Of a stretch of DNA of 46,372 nt, positions 32,757 through 42,254 are shown piece after piece. The position numbers and the translations under genes were made by a program. The notes beneath the pieces are model-generated. The model did not search any database. It saw only the letters and a program-made list of their open reading frames with translations, and was not told the DNA's origin. Within the stretch, counting starts at the first letter, position 1, and each line of letters starts with the position of its first letter. The stretch is from Sulfidibacterium sp964549335 (GTDB lineage Bacteria; Bacteroidota; Bacteroidia; Bacteroidales; F082), in the NCBI GenBank assembly GCA_964549335.1, contig CAZJUQ010000003.1, positions 1 to 46,372 on the forward strand, read 5' to 3'.

Positions 32757-35700
32757 ATGAAAAAACTAAAACTTTTTACAATTATTTTTTCAGTTATCCT
32801 TGTGGCTTTTAGTGTATCAGCGGTTATTAGCGATAATAACAAACTGAGCGAACGCGAGAAAAAAGCCCTTGTGGATACTCGTATCGACCACATAGGATAT
32901 TGGATGGAAATGGCTGCCAAAGGTCTTGTGCCTTATAACCCTAATGTACAAGCCGCTCCGGCAATTTATAAGGGAAGTGAGCTTAACGCCCGCTTGTCGC
33001 CAACCACAAACTCACCCGATGTTGCTGTTACCAATCAGCCGTCAACACAAAGTGAGAACAGTATTTTTGTTGACCCCAACGATATGGAAACGGTACTCAA
33101 CTCAAATAATTCCACACCTCAAAACGGAGGTTCGGTTTATGGTGCCGATGCTTTGTATTCTTTCGATATCGGTGAAACATGGGAAGGCTCTATTTACGGT
33201 GTAAACGGTAACAATAGTGGTGACCCGGCAACAGGTATCGACAGAATGGGACGTTGGTATGTTGGATACATTAACAACGGCGGAGGACAGAGCGTATCAT
33301 ATTCCGATGACAAAGGTCAAACTTGGACAAGGGTGACCGTTGCTTCGGGTAGTACCGATAAAAATCATTTGTGGGTCGATACAAAAGAAAACAGTCCGTA
33401 TGTCAATAACGTCTATGTTGCATGGATGCAAAACAGTCAAACCATGGTTAAACGTTCCGTTGACAGGGGGGAAACATGGACATCGTTGACTAATATCAGC
33501 TCTGCGGTTAATGCGGGAAGCCATAATCAGGGTGTTAACCTTTCCACGGGACCCAACGGTGAGGTTTATGCAGCATGGGCTGTTTATGACAGTTGGCCGG
33601 CAGACGAAAAAGCCATAGGTTTTAACAAATCGCTTGACGGCGGTGCCACCTGGGAAACCGGAGTGCGTATAATAAACAATATAAGAGGAATACGTAATAC
33701 GGGAGTTCCGCAAAATATGCGTGTTGCCTCTTTCCCCTCTATGGCATGTGATGTTAGTGACGGCCCTTACGAAGGAACCATATATGTTGTTTGGCCTAAT
33801 GTTGGTGTTCCCGGTCAAAACACAGGTAACGATATTGATGTTTACCTTATTAAATCGACCGACGGAGGAACCACATGGTCATCGCCCATACGTGTCAATC
33901 AAGACCCCATAGGACAGGGGAAAGCACATTACTCTCCGTGGATAACGGTTGACCCGTCGAACGGCATTGTCAGTGTGATTTTTTACGATAACAGAAATGT
34001 CGCTGCCAACCAGGCTGAGACATGGGTGGCAACCTCCAACGACGGAGGCAATACCTGGGACGATTTTAGAGTAAGTGATGTTTCGTTTACCCCTCAGCCT
34101 ATTCCCGGTCTTGCAAGCGGATATTTCGGCGATTACATTGGCATTACCGCTTTGAACGGAAAGGTCTATCCTTGTTGGACGGACAACCGTACAGGTAAAG
34201 CAATGACATATGTCTCGGTATTCGAAACCGTTGTTATTGAAAATCCTTTCGGTTTAACAGCCGATGTTGACCAGGAGACAGGTTTGTGTACCCTTAACTG
34301 GCAATTTCCCAACCAGGGAACGGGATTCAAATATTTTAGAATATACAGAAACGGCACATTAATAGATACAACCTCGCAAACCACATATCAAGATCAATTG
34401 CCCGAATACGGTTATTACGATTATCAGGTTACGGCTTATTACGGTGGTAACAGCGAATCGCTTCCTACATCGGCATCAACTCAATGGGGAACATCTACAA
34501 TTGTTACCGATCCCGAAAGTTTTGTTGCAAACGTGTTTGTTAACGACTCTGTTATTCAAATGTTGAAAATTAAAAATACCGGAGTGCTTGACCTGACATA
34601 CTCGCTTTCTCCTTTCTTTGGATACAGTAGTCCGCACGGTTATGAACCTGCCAATGGAGGTGGTTTCGAATATATTCACAAAGTAACCGTGGGTGATGAT
34701 TTTTGGAACAGTTCGGCGTACGAAGGTGGTTACGGCGATTTTACGGCTACTCCCATTTATTTAAATTCGGGTAAAAACTACAAGATTACCGTTACCAACG
34801 GAAATTCCATTACCGGTGACCGTTGTGTGGTTTGGGTTGATTGGAACCGTAACGGACAATTCGACGAAAATCCGGTCACCTTGAAAGATGATGGCAAAGG
34901 ATATCTCTTTACGGGAAATATTTTCGTTAAAAAGGGTACTCCGCAAGGATTTACCCGTATGCGTATCCGCCTGGCGGGACCTGACGATAAGCTCTCGGCA
35001 TACGGTAATACCGAATACGGAGAGGTGGAAGACTATTTGTTATATGTTGCCGACTGGTTAACGATAAATCCCGATAGCGATACAATTGCTCCGGGCGACT
35101 CCGTTATGGTTCAGGTTAAATTCAATGCTCTCGGAATGACAACGGGAACTTATAATACATCACTGAATTTGGTTACTAACGATATGAATAATCATTCGGT
35201 ACAATTACCCGCAACAATGAATGTTACCGATCTTATGGTTACTGCATCCGCCACTCCCGACACGGTTTGTAACGGAGATGAAGTTCAATTGTCGGTGACC
35301 CCTCAGGGAGGTAGCGGAAATTATACATTTGCCTGGACATCAATTCCCGAAGGATTTACCTCTTCGGAACAAAATCCGGTGGCTGTGCCGTCGCAAAATA
35401 CGCAATACATAGTGGAAGTTAACGACGGTGTCCTAAGTATGTTCGACACCTTGTCGGTTACGGTTTTACCTGTTCCTCAGGTTGACTTGGGCGATGATTT
35501 GGTGCTTTGCGGCGAAACCCAAACTCTGCTCGATGCCGGCAATCAGGGTGGCACTTACCTTTGGTCAACCGGTGAAACCACGCAAACAATTACGGCAACG
35601 GGCGAAGGTATAAACGATTTTTGGGTGACTGTAACAAATGATAACGGATGTAGCAGCAGTGACACCGTTACCGTAAATTTTGCCGCTCTTCCCCAAATAG

Positions 35701-36197
35701 ATTTGGGAGCCGACACTACGGTTTGCGGCGGAGTGGTTTACCCCCTCGATGCCGGCAATGAAGGAAGTACCTATTTGTGGTCAACAGGAGAAACAACACA
35801 ATCAATAAATGTTGATACAACGGGTTTCGGATACGGCGTTCAAAATATTTCCGTTGAAGTTACCTCTGAGTACGGATGTCAAAACAGTGCAGAAGTAAAT
35901 GTTGAATTTATCGATTGTACGGGAATTGACGAGTACGGCAAAGAGGTTGATATGAAAGTGTTCCCCAATCCCGGCAAAGGTTTATTCCGTTTGAACCTGA
36001 GCAATTTTAACGGTAATCCGGTAAATATCAAGGTGATAAATAATTCGGGATTTGTTGTTTACGAAAAACAAAATGTAAATGTAAACGGTAATCGGGTTTA
36101 CAAATTAAACCTGACGAAAATGCCAGCAGGTGTTTATACCTTGATGGTGAAAGGAAAAACTACGGTTGCCGTGAAAAAATTGATTGTTGAAAAATAG
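32757..36197 (+). CDS. Secreted six-Asp-box propeller, GEVED and T9SS domain protein
   Basis: This encodes 1146 residues from the ATG at 32757; a TTG 28 codons upstream lacks a signal peptide. A signal peptide (1 to about 25) is followed by a lead with LSEREKKALVDTRID. Six Asp boxes (S-x-D-x-G-x-T-W) lie near 135, 181, 232, 290, 366 and 426, for example SYSDDKGQTWT, giving a sialidase-like propeller. An Fn3-like module (about 495-572), a GEVED domain ending YGEVEDYLLYV (about 640-760) and Ig/PKD-like repeats with YLWSTGETTQ (about 908-1050) follow. The T9SS sorting domain starts VFPNPGKG (about 1068). The FRIP arginine motif of true sialidases is not seen, so the ligand is unknown. It is a tandem paralogue of the next gene. 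Confidence 0.85.
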   Translation: MKKLKLFTIIFSVILVAFSVSAVISDNNKLSEREKKALVDTRIDHIGYWMEMAAKGLVPYNPNVQAAPAIYKGSELNARLSPTTNSPDVAVTNQPSTQSENSIFVDPNDMETVLNSNNSTPQNGGSVYGADALYSFDIGETWEGSIYGVNGNNSGDPATGIDRMGRWYVGYINNGGGQSVSYSDDKGQTWTRVTVASGSTDKNHLWVDTKENSPYVNNVYVAWMQNSQTMVKRSVDRGETWTSLTNISSAVNAGSHNQGVNLSTGPNGEVYAAWAVYDSWPADEKAIGFNKSLDGGATWETGVRIINNIRGIRNTGVPQNMRVASFPSMACDVSDGPYEGTIYVVWPNVGVPGQNTGNDIDVYLIKSTDGGTTWSSPIRVNQDPIGQGKAHYSPWITVDPSNGIVSVIFYDNRNVAANQAETWVATSNDGGNTWDDFRVSDVSFTPQPIPGLASGYFGDYIGITALNGKVYPCWTDNRTGKAMTYVSVFETVVIENPFGLTADVDQETGLCTLNWQFPNQGTGFKYFRIYRNGTLIDTTSQTTYQDQLPEYGYYDYQVTAYYGGNSESLPTSASTQWGTSTIVTDPESFVANVFVNDSVIQMLKIKNTGVLDLTYSLSPFFGYSSPHGYEPANGGGFEYIHKVTVGDDFWNSSAYEGGYGDFTATPIYLNSGKNYKITVTNGNSITGDRCVVWVDWNRNGQFDENPVTLKDDGKGYLFTGNIFVKKGTPQGFTRMRIRLAGPDDKLSAYGNTEYGEVEDYLLYVADWLTINPDSDTIAPGDSVMVQVKFNALGMTTGTYNTSLNLVTNDMNNHSVQLPATMNVTDLMVTASATPDTVCNGDEVQLSVTPQGGSGNYTFAWTSIPEGFTSSEQNPVAVPSQNTQYIVEVNDGVLSMFDTLSVTVLPVPQVDLGDDLVLCGETQTLLDAGNQGGTYLWSTGETTQTITATGEGINDFWVTVTNDNGCSSSDTVTVNFAALPQIDLGADTTVCGGVVYPLDAGNEGSTYLWSTGETTQSINVDTTGFGYGVQNISVEVTSEYGCQNSAEVNVEFIDCTGIDEYGKEVDMKVFPNPGKGLFRLNLSNFNGNPVNIKVINNSGFVVYEKQNVNVNGNRVYKLNLTKMPAGVYTLMVKGKTTVAVKKLIVEK

Positions 36198-36225
36198 TTA
36201 ATCCTTGATTTTTAATCAATTTTTC

Positions 36226-36270
36226 CCGCCGGTTTATACACCTTTTGTATGTACCGGCGGATTTTTTTTG
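36226..36270 (+). terminator. Rho-independent terminator after the first propeller gene
   Basis: CCGCCGGT at 36226-36233 pairs with ACCGGCGG at 36253-36260, the inner arms (TATACA and TTGTAT) also partly pair, and eight Ts follow at 36262-36269. A strong stem with T-run separates this gene from its paralogue. Confidence 0.85.
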
Positions 36271-36368
36271 TTTCTTTGGCAACTCATATATTATATACTA
36301 TGTCAATTAAAACAAGTTTTATAAATATTTAAAATTCTAACCGTTTTTATTAATTAACACTTTTTATT

Positions 36369-39300
36369 ATGAACAAAAACCGAATCTTACTCTTTTCCCT
36401 CTTTCTTATGGCGTTGGTTTTTAGTATAAATTGGGCTGTAAGTAAAGGTAAAATGAGCGAGCGAGAAAAACGACACAGAGTAAATACACGTATTGACAAT
36501 GTAAATTATTGGGTTAAAATGGCCGAAAAAGGTTTGGTTGATTTTAATCCGGCATTAAAAGTTACTCCTGCTGTTTATACGGGAAGCAAAATAAAAGCTT
36601 TTAGTGTGGTTACCGACGATTCGCCCGATGTTCCGGTTATCGAAGGAAATTCCACAACACAAAGTGAGAATTCTATTTTCGTAAACCCCAACGACCCCGA
36701 CAATCCTTTAAATTCGAACAACTCAACGAATCATCCCGTTAGTACATTATATGGTGCCAACGATTTCTTTTCGTTTGACGGGGGTGAAACATGGGAAGGC
36801 GAAAAAGAGGGTGCCGGCGGCGAAAATTCGGGAGACCCCACTACCGCTATTAGTCTGTCCGGCCGCTATTTTGTAAATTATATCTCCGGTGCCGGTGGTC
36901 AGGGAATTTCATATTCCGATGATAACGGTCAAACATGGACGGCAAAAACGGTTGCCCCGAATCCGGGAAGTTTGGCCGATAAAAACCATATGTGGATTGA
37001 CAACAGCGAAACCAGCCCTTATAAAGGCAATGTCTATGTGGCTTGGACCGAATTCGGAGGGATGTACGATAACCAAATAGCAGTGGCACGTTCAACAACC
37101 AATGGTGAAACCTGGGAGACGAAAAAAATCGTAAGTACCGAAGTAAATGCAGGCAGTCATAACCAAGGGGTAAATTTGAGTACCGGCCCCAACGGTGAAG
37201 TGTATGCCGTTTGGGCTATCTACGATTCATGGCCGAGCGATGAAGCTGCAATAGGTATGGCAAAATCCCTTGACGGTGGCCAAACTTGGGAACCTTCGGT
37301 AAGAATAATAGATAACATCCGCGGTTTACGTAATACGGGTGTTTCTAAAAACATGCGTGTCGCTTCTTTTCCCGCAGCTGCAGTTGACAATAGTAACGGA
37401 CCCGGAAGAGGAACAATTTACGTTGTATGGGCAAATGTCGGAGAACCGGGTGTAAACAACGGAAACGATATTGATGTTTATATGATAAAGTCTTCCGACA
37501 AAGGAGAAAGCTGGACAGCCCCCGTCCGCGTAAATCAAGACCCGGCAGGACAAGGAAAACAACACTATTTCCCATGGATTGCTTGCGACCCCGCCAATGG
37601 TATTTTAAGTGTGATTTTTTACGACGACAGAAATGTCAGCTCTACCCAGTGCGAGGTCTATTGTGCTAATTCCAACGACGGCGGTGAAACATGGGAAGAT
37701 TTTAAAGTAAGTGATGTGGCATTTACTCCCACCCCCATTCCCGGTTTGGCGGGAGACTATTTCGGCGATTACATAGGAATAACGGCTCAAGACGGTATTG
37801 TTTATCCCGTTTGGACCGACAACAGAAGCGGTTCGGCTATGGCTTATGTTTCGCCATACGAAACCAACCCCCTTAGCAGACCTTATAATCTTGAAGGTGA
37901 CATTGTTTTTGAAACCGGAGCCGCAAACCTTTCCTGGTATTACGATGAAGCCCCCGGTTTCACAAATTTTAATATCTATCGCGACAACGTTTTGGTGGGC
38001 ACAACCACCGATACCGTTTATACCGACATGTTGCCCGATTATGGATTTTACAGCTATTTTGTTACAGCTGCCTATACCGATTCCACGGGAGCGGTTAGCG
38101 AATCGAGTGGTGTTGGTATCGACTTGCAGTGGGGCGATGCCCATATTTACGTCTCTCCCGATTCGGTATATTCAACTCTTGTGGTTGACTCTTCCGAAAC
38201 AAAATATATTACCATAATTAATACCGGTCAACTCGATTTGAACTATGACGTGAGTGCTTTTGTTAAAAGTACCAAAAGGGAAACCCTGGACTATTGTAAT
38301 GCAATGGGAGGAGGCGACGAATATATCAGCCGTGTTCAATTGGGTGACATCAATAAAATTTCGGGAAGCTCTTATTATGCCGATTATACTAATTTGTCCA
38401 CTACCGTAAAAATGGGTGAATCTTACACTTTGACGGTAACAAACGGAAATGCTTACGATTTGGACAGGTGTGGTGTTTGGATAGATTGGAATCAAAACGG
38501 TGAATTTGACGAGCCGATGATTGATGTGGTTGGAAATCCGGGAACAGGTCCATATACGGCAACCATCTCGCCCCCCATAGGTGCTAAGTCGGGTCTCACG
38601 CGCATGCGTATCCGTATTCGATATACCGGCGATTTGTTCCCCTGTGGAAATACGCAATACGGCGAAGTGGAAGATTATACTTTGAATGTTGTTTCGTGGA
38701 TGGATATCAATCCGCCCTCGGGAACGGTTAGCCCCGGCGATACAACCCTTATCTCCGTTAAGTTTAATTCGCATAACCTGGCTCCCGGATTGTACGAAGC
38801 CGAAGCGCATATTAATTCCAACGACCCCGATTCCATGCTGGTTACGGTTCCCCTTTCGCTCGACGTCAGAAATGTTTTGGTTTATGCAAATGCCGATAAG
38901 CAGTCGGTATGCCTCGGCGATACGGTCATTTTAAGCTCGCAAATGTTCGGTGTTGCCGACACTACCATATATTCGTGGACGTCAAAACCCGGCGGCCTTG
39001 TTTCCGATACCACACAACCCTTTGCAATTGTTCCCGACACATCAACCTGGTATTATATCACAATAAGCGATACTTCTGATGTTTTGGCTTCCGATTCGGT
39101 ATTTGTTCAGGTTAATTATCCGCCCGAAATATCATTGCCCGCCGATACAAGTTTGTGCGGAAGTGACTTCATGATATTGGATGCCGGTGACGATGGCGTA
39201 TCATACGTTTGGTCAACCGGTGATACTACACAAACAATTACCGCCGATACAAACGGCTACGGTTACGGTTTTAGAACCTATTGGGTTGGTGTGACAACGG

Positions 39301-39626
39301 AAAACGGTTGTTATTCTAACGATACCGTCAATATCGAATTTGTTGATTGTACGGGTATTGACGAATTTGCGGATAATGTATCGGTTAATGTTTATCCCAA
39401 TCCTAACAACGGAGAGTTTACCCTCTCAATAAATTCGGTCTTGAAACAAAATGCCGTTATCAAAATAGTTAATAACGCCGGACAAATTGTTTTCGAAAGA
39501 AAAAATATTTTACTTGATAAAGCAACCAATTTAAAGGTTAAGTTTTCAAACAAGGCAGGCGGAGTTTATCAGCTTTTTATCATAGGTGAAAAAGGAGTGG
39601 TAAATAAAAGGGTTATTGTGAGGTAA
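36369..39626 (+). CDS. Tandem paralogue: secreted six-Asp-box propeller, GEVED and T9SS domain protein
   Basis: This encodes 1085 residues with the same architecture as its neighbour. A signal peptide is followed by the conserved lead KMSEREKRHRVNTRID. Six Asp boxes lie near 133, 181, 240, 298, 374 and 433, one degenerate (ARSTTNGETWET). The shared GYFGDYIGITA and VWTDNRSG segment follows, then an Fn3-like module (about 501-588), a GEVED domain ending YGEVEDYTLNV (about 764), Ig-like repeats with YVWSTGDTTQ, and a T9SS sorting domain starting VYPNPNNGEF (about 1008). It lacks one of the two WSTG repeats of the neighbour. Each gene has its own terminator, so they are probably separately transcribed. 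The gap before it shows no exact -7 box. Confidence 0.85.
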   Translation: MNKNRILLFSLFLMALVFSINWAVSKGKMSEREKRHRVNTRIDNVNYWVKMAEKGLVDFNPALKVTPAVYTGSKIKAFSVVTDDSPDVPVIEGNSTTQSENSIFVNPNDPDNPLNSNNSTNHPVSTLYGANDFFSFDGGETWEGEKEGAGGENSGDPTTAISLSGRYFVNYISGAGGQGISYSDDNGQTWTAKTVAPNPGSLADKNHMWIDNSETSPYKGNVYVAWTEFGGMYDNQIAVARSTTNGETWETKKIVSTEVNAGSHNQGVNLSTGPNGEVYAVWAIYDSWPSDEAAIGMAKSLDGGQTWEPSVRIIDNIRGLRNTGVSKNMRVASFPAAAVDNSNGPGRGTIYVVWANVGEPGVNNGNDIDVYMIKSSDKGESWTAPVRVNQDPAGQGKQHYFPWIACDPANGILSVIFYDDRNVSSTQCEVYCANSNDGGETWEDFKVSDVAFTPTPIPGLAGDYFGDYIGITAQDGIVYPVWTDNRSGSAMAYVSPYETNPLSRPYNLEGDIVFETGAANLSWYYDEAPGFTNFNIYRDNVLVGTTTDTVYTDMLPDYGFYSYFVTAAYTDSTGAVSESSGVGIDLQWGDAHIYVSPDSVYSTLVVDSSETKYITIINTGQLDLNYDVSAFVKSTKRETLDYCNAMGGGDEYISRVQLGDINKISGSSYYADYTNLSTTVKMGESYTLTVTNGNAYDLDRCGVWIDWNQNGEFDEPMIDVVGNPGTGPYTATISPPIGAKSGLTRMRIRIRYTGDLFPCGNTQYGEVEDYTLNVVSWMDINPPSGTVSPGDTTLISVKFNSHNLAPGLYEAEAHINSNDPDSMLVTVPLSLDVRNVLVYANADKQSVCLGDTVILSSQMFGVADTTIYSWTSKPGGLVSDTTQPFAIVPDTSTWYYITISDTSDVLASDSVFVQVNYPPEISLPADTSLCGSDFMILDAGDDGVSYVWSTGDTTQTITADTNGYGYGFRTYWVGVTTENGCYSNDTVNIEFVDCTGIDEFADNVSVNVYPNPNNGEFTLSINSVLKQNAVIKIVNNAGQIVFERKNILLDKATNLKVKFSNKAGGVYQLFIIGEKGVVNKRVIVR

Positions 39627-39647
39627 TAATCTGTAAACAAGTTCTTT

Positions 39648-39690
39648 AAAATCTCCGGTTTTTTCTTAAATCGGAGATTTTTTTTGTTGT
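39648..39690 (+). terminator. Rho-independent terminator after the second propeller gene
   Basis: AAAATCTCCG at 39648-39657 pairs with CGGAGATTTT at 39672-39681 around a T-rich loop, followed by more Ts and TTG. It ends the transcript of the paralogue. Confidence 0.8.
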
Positions 39691-39755
39691 TTTATTTATA
39701 TATGTAATTTATTAATTATTTTGGCGAAATATTATTTTGACAATAAACATTTTAT

Positions 39756-39763
39756 TATTTTTG
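39756..39763 (+). promoter_or_regulatory. -7 promoter element for the Omp28-like gene
   Basis: TATTTTTG is an exact TAnnTTTG, 26 bases before the ATG at 39790. TTTG at 39736-39739 is a possible -33 with a short 16-base spacer. Confidence 0.45.
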
Positions 39764-39789
39764 TAAAATATCAAATTAAAACTATTGTT

Positions 39790-41301
39790 ATGAAAAAGTT
39801 ATTCTTTACTTTGTTAATGTTTGTTTCTCTCGGATTACTTGCCCAGCAAGTTGACAGAGAATGGGTTCTTGTGGAAATAGGAACAGGAACCGGATGTCCT
39901 TATTGTCCCGGTGCAGCTATGGGTTTGGACGATTTGATTGCAAACGGAGACCCTGTTGTGGGAATTGAATACCACTCCTATAATAGCAGCGACCCGTTTA
40001 ATACTCCCGAAGCGGCACAACGTACCTCTTATTATTCCATTTCAGGTTATCCCACCGCCCAGTTCGACGGAGAATGGCACGAACATGTAGGAGGAAGCCA
40101 CAATCAAAGTTTGTACTCTACCTATCACCCTTGGGTTATGGCCCGTATGGATGACCCCACGTCGTTTCTTGTTGATATTTACGGCGAACACACAGGGAAT
40201 TTATATACCATTACAATTAAGGTTCACAAAGTTGCCGCATATTCGGGAACTAACCTTAAAGTACGTATGGCACTTACCGAATCAAACATACCTTACAACT
40301 GGCAAGGACAGTCGGAAATAAATTATGCGGAACGTACAATGGGTGACTGGGGTGCCGCAGGTACTCCCGCATCGTTTAGCGGTAATAACGATACTCAAAC
40401 TTTTGTTTGTACTTTCCAGTTTGATAACAGTTGGGTTGCCGATAACTGTGAAGTGTCGGCTTGGATTCAAGACGACCAAAATAAATATGTATTGCATTCC
40501 AACAAGGTTATGCTTAACGATCTTGAGCCTCCGACACCTACTTTTGTTGCCGATTTTTCGGGCGATCCTACCGACCTTTGTAACAGCGGTTCAGTTGTGT
40601 TTACCGACGAGTCTATAGGTGATCCTACCCAGTGGCGCTGGACCTTCGAAGGCGGATATCCCGAACATTCTTACGACCCTAATCCGGTGGTTTTTTATCA
40701 ATCACCAGGTTCCTATGATGTCCGTCTTATCATAAGCGACGGCACAAAAAGCGATACCGCATTTAAAGAAAACTATATCAATGTACATACCGATCCTACG
40801 GTGACATTTGACCCTGTTCCAACATTATGTAATCAAGGTGACGACCCGTACGAACTTACCCAGGGGTCTCCGGCAGGTGGAGTTTATTCAGGCGATTATG
40901 TTTCCGACGGAAAATATTTCCACCCCACGGCTTCAGGTGTGGGACAGTTTCAGGTTACTTATACCTATACCGACCAATACGGTTGCGAAAATAGCGCAGA
41001 CCAAACAATTACGGTTGACAACTGTGTGGGAATAGTTGAAAACGGCGAACTTAACATTTCGGTTTTCCCCAATCCCAATAAAGGTGTTTTTACAATCCGA
41101 CTTAACGGTAACGATTATTCAAATGCCGACTTGAAAGTTGTGGATGCCTTTGGAAAAGTTGTTTACCAAAAAAACAATATTCGGATTAACGGAGATTATA
41201 AAACCGATATCGATTTGTCGAACCAGTCGGAAGGTGTTTACTTTATCTTTGTTAACGGAAATCAAAAAAGTTTTACAAAGAAGTTCCTTTTGAAAAAATA
41301 G
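39790..41301 (+). CDS. Omp28-like thioredoxin-fold secreted protein with PKD and T9SS domains
   Basis: This encodes 503 residues from the ATG at 39790; an upstream TTG would displace the signal peptide. After the signal peptide (FFTLLMFVSLGLLA, then QQ), the thioredoxin-like Omp28 domain carries the redox motif CPYC in EIGTGTGCPYCPGAAMG and the fold's cis-proline segment GYPTAQFDG. A PKD-like domain follows (about 255-345, SVVFTDES and WTFEGG), then an Ig-like segment, and a T9SS sorting domain beginning ISVFPNPNKGVFTI (about 424) and ending KKFLLKK. It is probably a cell-surface or released redox-active or adhesive protein. The tandem neighbours suggest a surface-protein region. Confidence 0.82.
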   Translation: MKKLFFTLLMFVSLGLLAQQVDREWVLVEIGTGTGCPYCPGAAMGLDDLIANGDPVVGIEYHSYNSSDPFNTPEAAQRTSYYSISGYPTAQFDGEWHEHVGGSHNQSLYSTYHPWVMARMDDPTSFLVDIYGEHTGNLYTITIKVHKVAAYSGTNLKVRMALTESNIPYNWQGQSEINYAERTMGDWGAAGTPASFSGNNDTQTFVCTFQFDNSWVADNCEVSAWIQDDQNKYVLHSNKVMLNDLEPPTPTFVADFSGDPTDLCNSGSVVFTDESIGDPTQWRWTFEGGYPEHSYDPNPVVFYQSPGSYDVRLIISDGTKSDTAFKENYINVHTDPTVTFDPVPTLCNQGDDPYELTQGSPAGGVYSGDYVSDGKYFHPTASGVGQFQVTYTYTDQYGCENSADQTITVDNCVGIVENGELNISVFPNPNKGVFTIRLNGNDYSNADLKVVDAFGKVVYQKNNIRINGDYKTDIDLSNQSEGVYFIFVNGNQKSFTKKFLLKK

Positions 41302-41323
41302 TGTCATTCGCTGATGACGATGA

Positions 41324-41361
41324 AAACCGCCTTGTTTCTATGGAATAAAGGCGGTTTTTTT
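41324..41361 (+). terminator. Rho-independent terminator after the Omp28-like gene
   Basis: AAACCGCCTT at 41324-41333 pairs with AAGGCGGTTT at 41348-41357, followed by Ts. The rest of the 41302-41627 gap shows no gene and no exact -7 box; the nearest candidate, TTACACTTTG, has one extra base. Confidence 0.85.
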
Positions 41362-41627
41362 ATGAATTTAAGAGTGATTTAAGTCCTGTCCGGTCATTTG
41401 TCTAAACCTTTTATTTGCAGGAATTGATAAAAATTAAAAGGGAAACAAAATATAGGTTTTGTAAACCGGATATTTAGACTTTATTGCGAACTCGTTTTTT
41501 CTTTTTTTCGCTATACGGACAACCGTAACACATATTTATGGCTCTTTATAAAAGTGGGTTGTTGTAATTTATCTTACACTTTGAAACAAAAATAAAAACG
41601 GTTGACAGATAAAATAAAATACGAAAA

Positions 41628-42254
41628 ATGAAGATAAAAATACTTGCTTTATTGTTAATCGCTGCTTTTTTCTCCTCCTGTTGCAATAAAGAGTCAATTG
41701 AAACGGCGCGGTATGAATTATCGGAGGACGAGTTGAATTTAATTCCGTATGAAGAGGGTCAAAAAATAAATTTCGAGCATTCTAACGGTTACGAATTTTG
41801 TTTCGAAGTTGTTGAAAACAGAGTTGAATGGAAAGAGCATCACGATTTTTGCGAATGGGGCTGTTGCGGAAAAGATTACTTTTCTTATCAGGTTAAATAT
41901 GTCAGGATTAAATCTTCATATCCCAAACTCAATATTGAATTTTCTGTCGGGGGAACCGGATATGGAGGCTATTTGGAGGACCTTATATACATAAGCGTTA
42001 ATTCCGGATATTTTGCCTCAATAATGTATGACAGTTTGGCAAATTTTATTTGTACGGAAGCTGCTGATGTTACATGTTACGATTCGGTTAATATAAACGG
42101 TAACTACTATTATGGTGTGGTGAAGAAAGATTTTGAAAGCGGTTTTGCACAAGATTCAACCGTCTTGGCAATAAAATCGCTTTTGTATAACAAACAACAT
42201 GGATTAATTCAATTGGAAATGACGAACAATGAAACGTATTCAATTAATAATTAG
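41628..42254 (+). CDS. Lipoprotein of unknown function, Cys-rich
   Basis: This encodes 208 residues with a lipoprotein signal: a hydrophobic run (ILALLLIAAFFSSC) with the lipobox ending at Cys18. The mature part has a second Cys cluster, FCEWGCCGKDYF (about residues 74-85), with three Cys in seven residues. No family was recognised. The C-terminal portion (YDSVNINGNYYYGVVKKDF) aligns by eye with FDTLTVKGIEYKNIIELDY of the next gene, and HHDFCEWGC corresponds to THHYFDEWGV. The two are therefore diverged tandem duplicates. It overlaps the next start by 26 bases, so they are coupled. It should be anchored in the outer or inner membrane. Confidence 0.75.
   Translation: MKIKILALLLIAAFFSSCCNKESIETARYELSEDELNLIPYEEGQKINFEHSNGYEFCFEVVENRVEWKEHHDFCEWGCCGKDYFSYQVKYVRIKSSYPKLNIEFSVGGTGYGGYLEDLIYISVNSGYFASIMYDSLANFICTEAADVTCYDSVNINGNYYYGVVKKDFESGFAQDSTVLAIKSLLYNKQHGLIQLEMTNNETYSINN

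Noticed and set aside
35480..35910. Internal repeat with YLWSTGETTQ as a possible mobile or tandem DNA repeat
   Set aside because: The two copies are ordinary Ig/PKD-like protein repeats typical of T9SS cargo; the DNA has diverged.
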